A DNA stretch of 26,189 nucleotides from Melioribacteraceae bacterium (GTDB lineage: Bacteria; Bacteroidota; Ignavibacteria; Ignavibacteriales; Melioribacteraceae). The stretch spans positions 1 to 26,189 of the forward strand of contig WFQV01000458.1 of the NCBI GenBank assembly GCA_015486905.1, read 5' to 3'. This document shows, piece after piece, positions 16,141 through 23,259 of the stretch. The position numbers and the translations under genes were made by a program. Every line of letters starts with the position of its first letter. The first letter of the stretch is position 1. The notes below the pieces were generated by a model that worked only from the letters and a program-made list of their open reading frames with translations, was not told the DNA's origin and did not search any database.

Positions 16141-16387
16141 GTCTCGCGTTTAACTATTTCTTATTTCTCGTTTCTTTTTTTTTATTTTTGCCACCGATTT
16201 TAAACCTGTACCTCTCCTCGTTTAATTAAAAATTAGGGGAATTCATTATTTTCAAAAAAAACATAAATTTATTATATTAAAAATCAAATATTAATCTTAA
16301 GGTTCTAATACTGAAGAGAATATTTTGTTTAAAACTTACCTTAATTTCCCGTCAAGTTAATCCAACAACTACATTCGAGGAGGTCTT

Positions 16388-18127
16388 ATGGGAGCTTTAC
16401 TAATAATGGTTCTTGCCTTTGGCGGTTATTTGTTAATGTACAATCTTTACGGTAAATATGTAGGGAACAAAATTTTCTCCGTTAACGATAGCAACATAGC
16501 TCCCTCTGTTGAGCTTGAAGACGGTACGGATTTTGTCCCGACGAAAAAAGAAATAATCTTCGGTCACCATTTTACTTCCATTGCAGGGACAGGCCCTATA
16601 GTTGGTCCGGCAATAGCTATTATCTGGGGCTGGGTGCCTGCATTGCTTTGGGTTTTTATCGGTTCCATTATGATGGGGGCGGTTCACGACTTCGGCTCGC
16701 TTTTAATTTCAATGAGGAACAAAGGAAAATCAATCTCCGAATATACTGCGCTGTATATTCATAGCAGAACAAAGCTGATTATTTTCTTCGTTATTTTCAT
16801 TGAGATATGGATTGTTGTTTCAATTTTCGGATTGATAATGGCTTTGCTTTTTCAAATGTTCCCGGGTACCGTAATCCCTGTTTGGCTTCAAATTCCAATT
16901 GCAATGTATATCGGGTATTTGGTTTACAAGAAAGGCGCCAATGTTACAATATGGTCTCTGATAGGAGTAACCACGATGTACATTACAATTGTAATAGGAG
17001 CTTACGTACCGATTGTTATAGGAAGCATTTGGGGACTCTCCTCAATAGCCGTCTGGTCAATTATACTTTTAATTTACGCATTTTTCGCTTCGGTGCTTCC
17101 GGTTACGGCTCTTTTACAACCGAGAGATTATCTAAATTCTCACCAACTAATTGTCGCAATGACACTAATGTCGATCGGTGTAATTATAGCGGCTTTCGGT
17201 GGTAATTTTCAAATTGTGGCGCCGGCTGTTCAATTAAGTCCGGCACAAGCACCGCCAATGTGGCCGTTTTTATTTGTTACCATTGCCTGTGGAGCTATCT
17301 CAGGCTGGCACTCACTCGTTTCATCGGGAACCTCGGCAAGGCAAGTTCGTAAAGAAAGCGATTCCATTTTTGTCGGCTACGGCTCAATGCTAATGGAAGG
17401 CGCTCTCGCCACATTGGTTATTATTGCTGTTGCTGCGGGAATAGGACTTGGTTACAAACTGCCGAACGGAACCATACTAACCGGCATTCCGGCGTGGACA
17501 AACCACTATGCCAGCTGGGCTGCCGCTAAGGGCTTAGGCTCCAAGGTCGGAGCTTTCGTAGTGGGCTCTGCCAATATGCTCGAGACTTTAGGCATTCCGA
17601 ATCAAGTTGCACAAGTGATTATGGGTGTCTTCATTGTTTCGTTTGCAGGCACTACACTCGATACTGCAACAAGAATTCAACGTTACATTTTAACCGAAAC
17701 TTTCCCGAAAGTTTTCGGCAACCGCTACGTATCCACGTCGGTAGTTGTCCTTTTGGCTTTAGCGCTTATCTTCTCCAGCGGAGCAAACGGTAAGGGTGCT
17801 TTGAGCCTTTGGCCCTTATTTGGCGCAACAAATCAAACGCTTGCCGGTCTTGCTTTGATTATCATTACAGTATTCCTCAAAACCCGCGGCGGATTGAAAT
17901 GGCTCGTTAGCGCCATCCCTGCTGCTTTTATGATTGTAGTTTCTTTCTGGGCACTGTGGCTAAATGAAATAAACTTTGTAAACAAAGGTAACATACTGCT
18001 TTCAATTATTAATTTACTAATTATGCTGGCAGTTGTCTGGATTGTAATCGAAGCAATTAGGCGATTTGCCAACATCGATTCGCTTGATTACGACGAAGCA
18101 ACAGGAGCAATTAAATCATACGAATAG
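16388..18127 (+). CDS. cstA: CstA family transporter (carbon starvation/peptide or pyruvate uptake)
   Basis: The 579-residue polytopic membrane protein belongs to the CstA/BtsT family, whose characterised members import pyruvate or peptides. Conserved features include GHHFTSIAGTGPIVGP (residues 59-74), GSIMMGAVHDFGSLLISMR, QPRDYLN and SGWHSLVSSGTSARQV, and the late FGATNQTLAGLAL. Many TM segments are visible. It is shorter than the E. coli paralogues (about 700 residues), as in many non-proteobacterial members. The ATG has a near-perfect Shine-Dalgarno (GAGGAGGTC). Three further plus-strand genes follow without promoter-sized gaps, so CstA heads an operon. The substrate is not known; the symbol is by family only. 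The upstream 170 bp are AT-rich and presumably hold the promoter. Confidence 0.95.
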   Translation: MGALLIMVLAFGGYLLMYNLYGKYVGNKIFSVNDSNIAPSVELEDGTDFVPTKKEIIFGHHFTSIAGTGPIVGPAIAIIWGWVPALLWVFIGSIMMGAVHDFGSLLISMRNKGKSISEYTALYIHSRTKLIIFFVIFIEIWIVVSIFGLIMALLFQMFPGTVIPVWLQIPIAMYIGYLVYKKGANVTIWSLIGVTTMYITIVIGAYVPIVIGSIWGLSSIAVWSIILLIYAFFASVLPVTALLQPRDYLNSHQLIVAMTLMSIGVIIAAFGGNFQIVAPAVQLSPAQAPPMWPFLFVTIACGAISGWHSLVSSGTSARQVRKESDSIFVGYGSMLMEGALATLVIIAVAAGIGLGYKLPNGTILTGIPAWTNHYASWAAAKGLGSKVGAFVVGSANMLETLGIPNQVAQVIMGVFIVSFAGTTLDTATRIQRYILTETFPKVFGNRYVSTSVVVLLALALIFSSGANGKGALSLWPLFGATNQTLAGLALIIITVFLKTRGGLKWLVSAIPAAFMIVVSFWALWLNEINFVNKGNILLSIINLLIMLAVVWIVIEAIRRFANIDSLDYDEATGAIKSYE

Positions 18128-18130
18128 CAA

Positions 18131-18583
18131 ATGATAAAAGAACTTAAAAAAACATATTATCTCTTAATTTTTCCTGCTGTTATTTTAACGATAATTGCTT
18201 ATCTCTTGTTTTATTTCAAAGTTTGGGGAGGAGTTGCATTTTCTCCTTCCCGGAACTTTTCAATAATTTTCTTTATTGTAGCCATTACAATTGGAGTTGC
18301 TCTCCCAATTTTTTTAAGGGTTTATTTTTTCTCCAAACTAAAAACGAAACATTTTACAACTCAGGGAGAATTCATCCGGTATCAAAAACTGATTATTAAA
18401 GTAGCCGCTATAACAGCTTACCTTGCTTTTATTGCTGCATTTTTACGAATGGAGACCTTCTATTTCGGCGGGACGGTACTCGCTGCCATTTACGCAATCT
18501 ACTACCATTATCCCTCCGAGAAAAAAATAAAATTCGACCAAAAAATTTTTAAAGTCCAGAAGGAGGGAAACGGTGAAGGATGA
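18131..18583 (+). CDS. four-TM hypothetical membrane protein
   Basis: The 150-residue protein starts 3 bp after the cstA stop, without its own clear ribosome site, so it is probably translationally coupled. It has four likely TM segments: about 11-28 (LLIFPAVILTIIAYLLFY), 43-65, 88-107 (LIIKVAAITAYLAFIAAFL) and 110-126, and a charged C-terminal tail (SEKKIKFDQKIFKVQKEGNG). No family was recognised. Its last 11 bp overlap the next gene. The position suggests a partner or regulator of the CstA transporter, but this is inference. Confidence 0.75.
   Translation: MIKELKKTYYLLIFPAVILTIIAYLLFYFKVWGGVAFSPSRNFSIIFFIVAITIGVALPIFLRVYFFSKLKTKHFTTQGEFIRYQKLIIKVAAITAYLAFIAAFLRMETFYFGGTVLAAIYAIYYHYPSEKKIKFDQKIFKVQKEGNGEG
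18561..18566 (+). promoter_or_regulatory. Shine-Dalgarno supporting a GTG start
   Basis: AGGAGG lies 6 bp upstream of GTG at 18573. The nearby ATG at 18580 is in another frame, so the GTG is the only reasonable start. Confidence 0.85.
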
Positions 18584-18854
18584 AATCAAAAAAAAGCTAA
18601 AGGAATTTTGGAAGGCTTTCGACGGAGCGGCTAAAGAAAAGGCAACGGAAATCGTCGAATACGAGCTCTACGAACTTCAAAACATATTTGCGATAGTCGT
18701 AATCGGTTCTTTTGTGGGAATGCCCGCACCACCGATGCAAATTTCCTTAGACCTCCTTCCCTTCATGGATGAAGAACTAATAATAATGATGGATAAAATT
18801 TCAACGGCTAATTCACCCATGGCGGATTTGGCTTCAATAATGGACCTTTATTAA
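18573..18854 (+). CDS. small conserved protein between CstA partner and ArsA ATPase
   Basis: The 93-residue protein starts at GTG, backed by AGGAGG, overlaps the preceding gene by 11 bp and shares its last base with the ATG of the ATPase gene. The N-terminal third is a charged helix (KKLKEFWKAFDGAAKEKATE), followed by EYELYELQNIFAIVVIGSFV and GMPAPPMQISLDLLPFMDEE, then an acidic end. The hydrophobic stretch at about 38-66 may be a membrane-associated hairpin broken by the PAPP turn. I do not recognise a named family; the conserved-looking GxPAPP turn and strict gene coupling suggest it works with the ATPase. Confidence 0.75.
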   Translation: MKDEIKKKLKEFWKAFDGAAKEKATEIVEYELYELQNIFAIVVIGSFVGMPAPPMQISLDLLPFMDEELIIMMDKISTANSPMADLASIMDLY

Positions 18855-19759
18855 TGCAAGAAAAAAGGCAAAAAATAATGTTTTTCTTAGGAAAGGGGGG
18901 CGTTGGTAAATCCACCACATCTTCGCTTTACGCAGTCGAACGCTCATTAAAAGGTGAGAAAGTTTTACTCGCTTCAATGGACCCTGCACATAACCTTGGC
19001 GACATTTTTAAAATGCAACTAAAAGGAAAGCCCACTAAGCTGAACGACAATCTTTCACTATGCGAAATAAATTTGGATTATTGGGTCGATAGTTATCTCG
19101 CGGATATGCAAAAGCAAATGACTAAAAGCTATGCCTATTTAACCGCTCTTAGCTTGGACAAGCATTTTGAAATCATCCGTTATTCGCCGGGTATTGAGGA
19201 ATATGCCCTGCTGCGTTCATTTTCTTATTTTATTAACAACTACATGGATTTCGACAGAATTATTTTTGATATGCCTCCCACAGGCTTAACATTAAAATTC
19301 TTCTCGCTACCTAAGATTTCCCAAATTTGGCTTGAAAAATTAGTGGATTTACGCAACGAAATCATTAAGAAAAAAGAAATAGTCACTAAAATTAAATTCG
19401 GTAAAGTTGAAATTGAAAGAGATAAGTTGCTCAATAAATTAAATTCACAATTAAACGAATATTCCGAAGTGCGTGAAATATTGGAAGATGCCGAACGAAC
19501 AGAATTAATTCTCGTAATGAATCAGGACAAGCTCTCCTTAGCCGAATCGAAATTAATAATTGAAAAGCTAAAGATTTCAAAACTTAAAATAAGCATGATT
19601 TTTATTAATAAATTCAACGCAGATATTCCTGTCAAAGAATTGGAAGCTCAGTTTAGCAATTACAAAATACGACATTACCCCCTTTACAAAGAATCTATTA
19701 CGGGAATAGAGCGCCTTAAAGAATATTTGACTGAAAATAAATTCATCCAATCTAAATAG
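18854..19759 (+). CDS. ArsA/Get3-family P-loop ATPase
   Basis: The 301-residue protein has the deviant Walker A motif GKGGVGKST (13-21, signature K14), switch I with DPAHNLGD (D43 is the expected catalytic aspartate) and switch II DMPPTGLTLKF (139-149), matching the DxxPTGHTLR-type motif of ArsA and Get3. A single ATPase domain is present, so it should work as a dimer. Bacterial ArsA-like proteins are linked to arsenite export or to membrane-protein targeting; the arsenite metal-binding cysteines and a CxxC zinc site are not seen (only C70 occurs in this region), so arsenic transport is unlikely. It is the last gene of the cstA operon, with a 1-bp overlap to the small gene. The preceding stop and its ATG share the bases TAATG. 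Confidence 0.92.
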   Translation: MQEKRQKIMFFLGKGGVGKSTTSSLYAVERSLKGEKVLLASMDPAHNLGDIFKMQLKGKPTKLNDNLSLCEINLDYWVDSYLADMQKQMTKSYAYLTALSLDKHFEIIRYSPGIEEYALLRSFSYFINNYMDFDRIIFDMPPTGLTLKFFSLPKISQIWLEKLVDLRNEIIKKKEIVTKIKFGKVEIERDKLLNKLNSQLNEYSEVREILEDAERTELILVMNQDKLSLAESKLIIEKLKISKLKISMIFINKFNADIPVKELEAQFSNYKIRHYPLYKESITGIERLKEYLTENKFIQSK

Positions 19760-19840
19760 GGCACTAAACTGATATTTAACGGCATCCTTTTAATATTTGA
19801 GAATACCACTCAATTGCACTTTGAAGGAAACAGCTTAAAC

Positions 19841-21145
19841 TTATTCCTTTTTATCAAGGTTAATAATAATTTCCGTTTCCACTTCGCCGTTGTTTTTATC
19901 TTTCTTCTTTGGAACGGTGCGTAGGAAGTCACCGTACTGCATCTGCTCCTCAAGGCGGCAAGACCACACCAGTCTCTCCCTGCCGTTTTCATCCTTCCAA
20001 TATGTGGCATCCGGACAACCATCGCACATGCTTTGATCCCCGTTCGGCATAAAGTCAACCGGTTGAATAATCATAATAGACTGCAAATGAACTTTCTTAA
20101 GCATTCGCAGGGGATTAACGGCAACGTATTTTAAGTAATTCTTTAAAGCGTTTTTAATGCCCTTATCCAAAAACCAGGTGCCAAACATTGTTGTTCTGCC
20201 AAGGTTCAATGTTCCGGGCGAAACGTAAGAAAGGTAACGGTCTTTAAACAAATGGTAGAAACTTTCAGTCATTTCAAGTAGTTTCTTTCCCGCATAACCG
20301 AATACTTTATCCTTTGTGCCAAGTCTCTCGGTAAGCAGCCATTTGTAGTGGTCTGCTCTTTCCGTACCGTTCAAATAAGCTGCGGGAGCAAAATCGGGAT
20401 ATTTTTTCCGAATTTCATTTACTACATCCGGTGCCATTAAGTCGGTAGGTATTTCATCCTCGGAATGGTACAGAATATCATCCCATTGAATTTTCTTATC
20501 GCCCGCGTAAAAATCGAACGGTAAACTCGGTGTGATGTAACGAAACAGAATGAAAACCATCGTATTGACAATATCGATATGTTTGTGAGCCCATTCCACC
20601 AAATCAGGCACATATCTTAATGTATCCTCGTAAACAGTTGCGTTAAAAGAACAAGCTATTCCGCCTTCGGCAGCAACCATCTCGGCAAGTTCCAAACGTA
20701 ATTCATTTAGTTCGAGTTCATCTTTCCCTTCCCATTTGGGCCCTCTGCCTTTGCCCTGTTTGCTGTCTATGTGAAAAGTAAATCCGAAAACCCCCGCTTT
20801 CTTAAGTTCGTGCAGAAGTTCTTTCGTAAGCAAAGCTCCGTTTGTATTTACTATCGGTTTTAATCCTCTAGATTTAATCTCGGCTACAAGCTCTACTATG
20901 TGCGGATAAAGTAAGGGTTCGCCACCTGCGATTGAAATACAATCCGTCTTCCTTTGCGACTGGTAAAAATCCAGCTCGTGTTTTACGTCTTCGAAAGGCT
21001 TGTCGGAATCTTTAATGTTTCTTCTGTAACAGCCAAAGCAGTGTAAATTGCAATGGTAGGTAGGCTCTAACCATGTAATGCCGTTATCGGGTAATGTCCA
21101 TGGTAGTCTGTAAAGTGTATCGAGGGGAATAAATGGCTGTTCCAT
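19841..21145 (-). CDS. radical SAM protein with SPASM-like C-terminal cysteines
   Basis: The 434-residue protein has the radical SAM cluster motif CNLHCFGC (C32, C36, C39), directly after WLEPTYH, and the SAM-binding GGEP motif at residues 74-77, with INTNG-like VNTNGALLTKE further on. C-terminally CDGC (C374, C377) and C396 suggest an auxiliary iron-sulfur site of SPASM/Twitch type. Such proteins usually modify peptides, proteins or small molecules; no peptide substrate gene is seen next to it. A very strong Shine-Dalgarno (GGAGG) precedes ATG at 21145. It converges on the arsA gene, separated by 81 bp without a clear terminator. The tail (KKKDKNNGEVETEI) is charged and probably disordered. 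Substrate unknown. Confidence 0.9.
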   Translation of the reverse strand: MEQPFIPLDTLYRLPWTLPDNGITWLEPTYHCNLHCFGCYRRNIKDSDKPFEDVKHELDFYQSQRKTDCISIAGGEPLLYPHIVELVAEIKSRGLKPIVNTNGALLTKELLHELKKAGVFGFTFHIDSKQGKGRGPKWEGKDELELNELRLELAEMVAAEGGIACSFNATVYEDTLRYVPDLVEWAHKHIDIVNTMVFILFRYITPSLPFDFYAGDKKIQWDDILYHSEDEIPTDLMAPDVVNEIRKKYPDFAPAAYLNGTERADHYKWLLTERLGTKDKVFGYAGKKLLEMTESFYHLFKDRYLSYVSPGTLNLGRTTMFGTWFLDKGIKNALKNYLKYVAVNPLRMLKKVHLQSIMIIQPVDFMPNGDQSMCDGCPDATYWKDENGRERLVWSCRLEEQMQYGDFLRTVPKKKDKNNGEVETEIIINLDKKE

Positions 21146-21190
21146 AAAACCTCCATTTTTTATTTAACAGTTCAACATTTCTTCAAATTA

Positions 21191-21221
21191 AAAAAGCGGG
21201 AGTTTCAAACTCCCGCTTTTT
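21191..21221. terminator. strong terminator between SPW gene and radical SAM gene
   Basis: A 14-bp perfect stem (AAAAAGCGGGAGTT pairs with AACTCCCGCTTTTT) with a 3-nt loop and T or A tracts on both sides. It lies 49 bp downstream of the SPW gene stop on the minus strand and should end its transcript. Confidence 0.9.
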
Positions 21222-21269
21222 AATCTGCTAAGGTTAGGATTAGCATTAGAAAATTAATCCGTCAATCAA

Positions 21270-21602
21270 TTAATTGTTAGTTGTAGTTGTTGTACCACTC
21301 GAAGTTTTTCCCAATGCACCAAAACCTGCAACCATTAATAATACCCCCGAAATGATTAAATTCCACTCGTTTCCGGTGAAAGTTAACAAACTAGGAATGA
21401 AAGCCGCAATAATTAACCAAATGCCTACAATAGCTCCAAGCCAACCTTGCCATGGTTTTTCTTTAATCATCGAAAAACCAATTGCAGCGGCAACTATTCC
21501 AACGATTATGTCGTTCCAAAGATTACCTGTGGTACCATAACCGAAGAATGCTACAACAAAAATGTAAACACCGATAATACCATTAACCCATGCTTGCCAC
21601 AT
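21270..21602 (-). CDS. SPW repeat family membrane protein
   Basis: A 110-residue integral membrane protein with four hydrophobic segments: IIGVYIFVVAFF (about 9-20), NDIIVGIVAAAIGFSMI, LGAIVGIWLIIAAFI and NLIISGVLLMVAGFGAL. The recurrent W-x-x-W-(V/L)-xGIxG pattern (WQAWVNGIIGVY, WQGWLGAIVGIW) and the WNDIIVG/WNLIISG duplication match the SPW repeat family of small membrane proteins of unknown function. The C-terminus is a Thr/Asn-rich tail. It has an AGGAGG ribosome site (21612-21617) and is a single-gene unit, ended by the strong terminator at 21191-21221. Confidence 0.8.
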   Translation of the reverse strand: MWQAWVNGIIGVYIFVVAFFGYGTTGNLWNDIIVGIVAAAIGFSMIKEKPWQGWLGAIVGIWLIIAAFIPSLLTFTGNEWNLIISGVLLMVAGFGALGKTSSGTTTTTNN

Positions 21603-21827
21603 AATTAATTCCTCCTAAATTATTTAATGTGAAATCATCATTTTTAAGAACATTTAAGAAACATCACTAATCGTGCCAGAAGCGAAGGGAAGCGTAACAT
21701 ATTGTATTACAAGAAATTAAGACGACTAAATTGAGGTTGGCTTTTATGAGTGAAATTAAATTTCACACACAGAGGCGAAAAAAAACGATTTCTCTACACT
21801 TATCTTTAAGGTGTGAAACGGAAGTTC

Positions 21828-23249
21828 TCACATTCTGAAATGTTCGGCATCAATATCGTGCTTTTTAATCAAATTCTGGATTTGACGACGGTCGTAACCA
21901 CTTATTTCCGCTGCGTGAGAAATATTCCCTTTGGTGGATTCCAAAAGTTTTAACAAGAATTTATGTTCCAACTCATTTAAAATTTTATCCGTTCTCCGTT
22001 TCTTTTCCTGCTGAAGTTCTTTTTTTGTTAACGGAATATATTCTTCGGTTTCAAATTCTTCTTCCTTCCATTGTGACAAAATTTCTTCGGGGAGAACGTT
22101 CGGTAAAATTTTCCCATCTTTTGAGAAAATAATTGCCTGCTGAATTGCATTTTCCAATTCGCGAATATTCCCCGGCCAATCGTAATTTTGCAAAATTCTC
22201 CTCGTCTTCTCGGTTAAAACAATATTATTCAATTTAGTGAGATTCGAATGTTTACGTAAAAAATAATCAACTAACAAAGGGATGTCCTCTTTACGCTCCC
22301 TTAGCGGCGGTATTCTCATGTAAACGACTTTCAATCTGTAGAACAAATCCTGCCGGAAGTTCCCGGAGTCCACTTCCTGTCTCAGATTTTTATTTGTTGC
22401 GGCTACAATGCGTGCGTCGGTAGTAATAAATTGAGTGCCTCCGACCCGCATAAATTTTTGATTCTCCAACACGTGAAGTAATTTAACTTGTAAATCCAAA
22501 GGTAATTCTCCGATTTCATCAAGGAACAGCGTACCGCCGGAAGCAAGTTCAAACTTCCCTTTCTTCAAGCCTATGGCACCGGTAAAAGCCCCTTTCTCAT
22601 GTCCGAAGAGCTCGCTTTCCAGCAAATCGTGAGGAATTGCACCGCAGTTAATTTCAATAAACGGACTGTCAGCTCTGTCGCTCATGTAATGCACCGCTCT
22701 TGCAAAAAGCATTTTGCCCGTACCGGACTCGCCCTCAATTAATATTGTCGCCGGTGTTTGTGCTACCTGCCCTATTAACTCCATTAAGGATTTCATTTGC
22801 GGATTCACGGTAATTATTTCGTTGAAACCTTCATACCTCTTGATTCTTTCTTTTAATTGAATATTCTCTTCCAACAACTTTCCGAACTTAATCGATTTGC
22901 CGATTATTGTTTTAAGCTCGTCCAATTTAATGGGCTTGGTGATGTAATCGTGTGCACCGGCTTTCATTGCCTCCACAGCATCCTCAATTGTTCCAAAGGC
23001 AGTCATTATTATTACCGGCAGCGTCTTGTAATTTTTATTTACCCATTTAAGAAGTTCAAAGCCGCTCATTTCCGGCATTTTCAAATCGGTTAAAATCAAA
23101 TGCACCCTATTGTTATCGATTAACTCCGTGGCTTGCTTACCGTTTTGAGCTTGCAGTACGTTGAAGTCGGACTTAAGACTCATAGACAGAACCTTTCTTT
23201 CCCTCTCCTCGTCATCTGCAATTAAAACCGTAGGTTTTTTATCGTCCAT
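21828..23249 (-). CDS. NtrC-family sigma-54-dependent response regulator
   Basis: The 473-residue protein has a receiver domain (phosphoacceptor D55 in LTDLKMPEMSG, acidic D12/D13, K105 in TKP), an AAA+ sigma-54 activator domain with Walker A GESGTGKM (173-180), intact GAFTGA loop (220-225), Walker B LFLDEIGE (241-248), and an arginine finger region, followed by a Fis-type helix-turn-helix at about 430-473 (GNISHAAEISGYDRRQIQNL). It should activate sigma-54 promoters in response to its kinase. The kinase gene ends 10 bp upstream, so the two form an operon. Walker A ends in GKM where nearly all family members have GKE. Targets cannot be read from the window; no clear -24/-12 site was found. 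Confidence 0.95.
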   Translation of the reverse strand: MDDKKPTVLIADDEERERKVLSMSLKSDFNVLQAQNGKQATELIDNNRVHLILTDLKMPEMSGFELLKWVNKNYKTLPVIIMTAFGTIEDAVEAMKAGAHDYITKPIKLDELKTIIGKSIKFGKLLEENIQLKERIKRYEGFNEIITVNPQMKSLMELIGQVAQTPATILIEGESGTGKMLFARAVHYMSDRADSPFIEINCGAIPHDLLESELFGHEKGAFTGAIGLKKGKFELASGGTLFLDEIGELPLDLQVKLLHVLENQKFMRVGGTQFITTDARIVAATNKNLRQEVDSGNFRQDLFYRLKVVYMRIPPLRERKEDIPLLVDYFLRKHSNLTKLNNIVLTEKTRRILQNYDWPGNIRELENAIQQAIIFSKDGKILPNVLPEEILSQWKEEEFETEEYIPLTKKELQQEKKRRTDKILNELEHKFLLKLLESTKGNISHAAEISGYDRRQIQNLIKKHDIDAEHFRM

Positions 23250-23259
23250 TAAATTTCTC

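Larger units (their letters stand above)
14935..16387. other. gene-free repeat island 2
   Basis: About 1.45 kb without a convincing gene. It holds a CCGCT-CGT-AGCGG hairpin (14974-14986), a partial GCCAAGGC-type piece (about 15160-15190), the 107-bp island repeat copy B, GCA-AAA-TGC hairpins, a CCTGCC palindrome, a hairpin array, a CCATCC minisatellite and GTCGCGCC modules, and ends with CGATTTTAAACC at about 16194-16205. The last 170 bp before cstA (16220-16387) are AT-rich and presumably carry its promoter. Open frames in this region translate repeats. Confidence 0.8.

Noticed and set aside
15284..16229. Several open frames of 80-114 codons in repeat island 2
   Set aside because: They run across the palindromes (PACRQAGG, CCATCC units) and change character at module edges, so they are repeat-derived.
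16807..17205. 132-codon plus-strand frame within cstA
   Set aside because: It is a shadow in another frame of the well conserved transporter gene.
18854..19759. ArsA as part of an arsenic resistance operon
   Set aside because: There are no arsB, arsC, arsD or arsR genes, and the metal-binding cysteines are not present.
21750..21766. GTGAAAT-TTA-ATTTCAC hairpin as terminator of the kinase/regulator operon
   Set aside because: The 7-bp stem is AT-rich and has no following T tract on the minus strand, so it is too weak to call.
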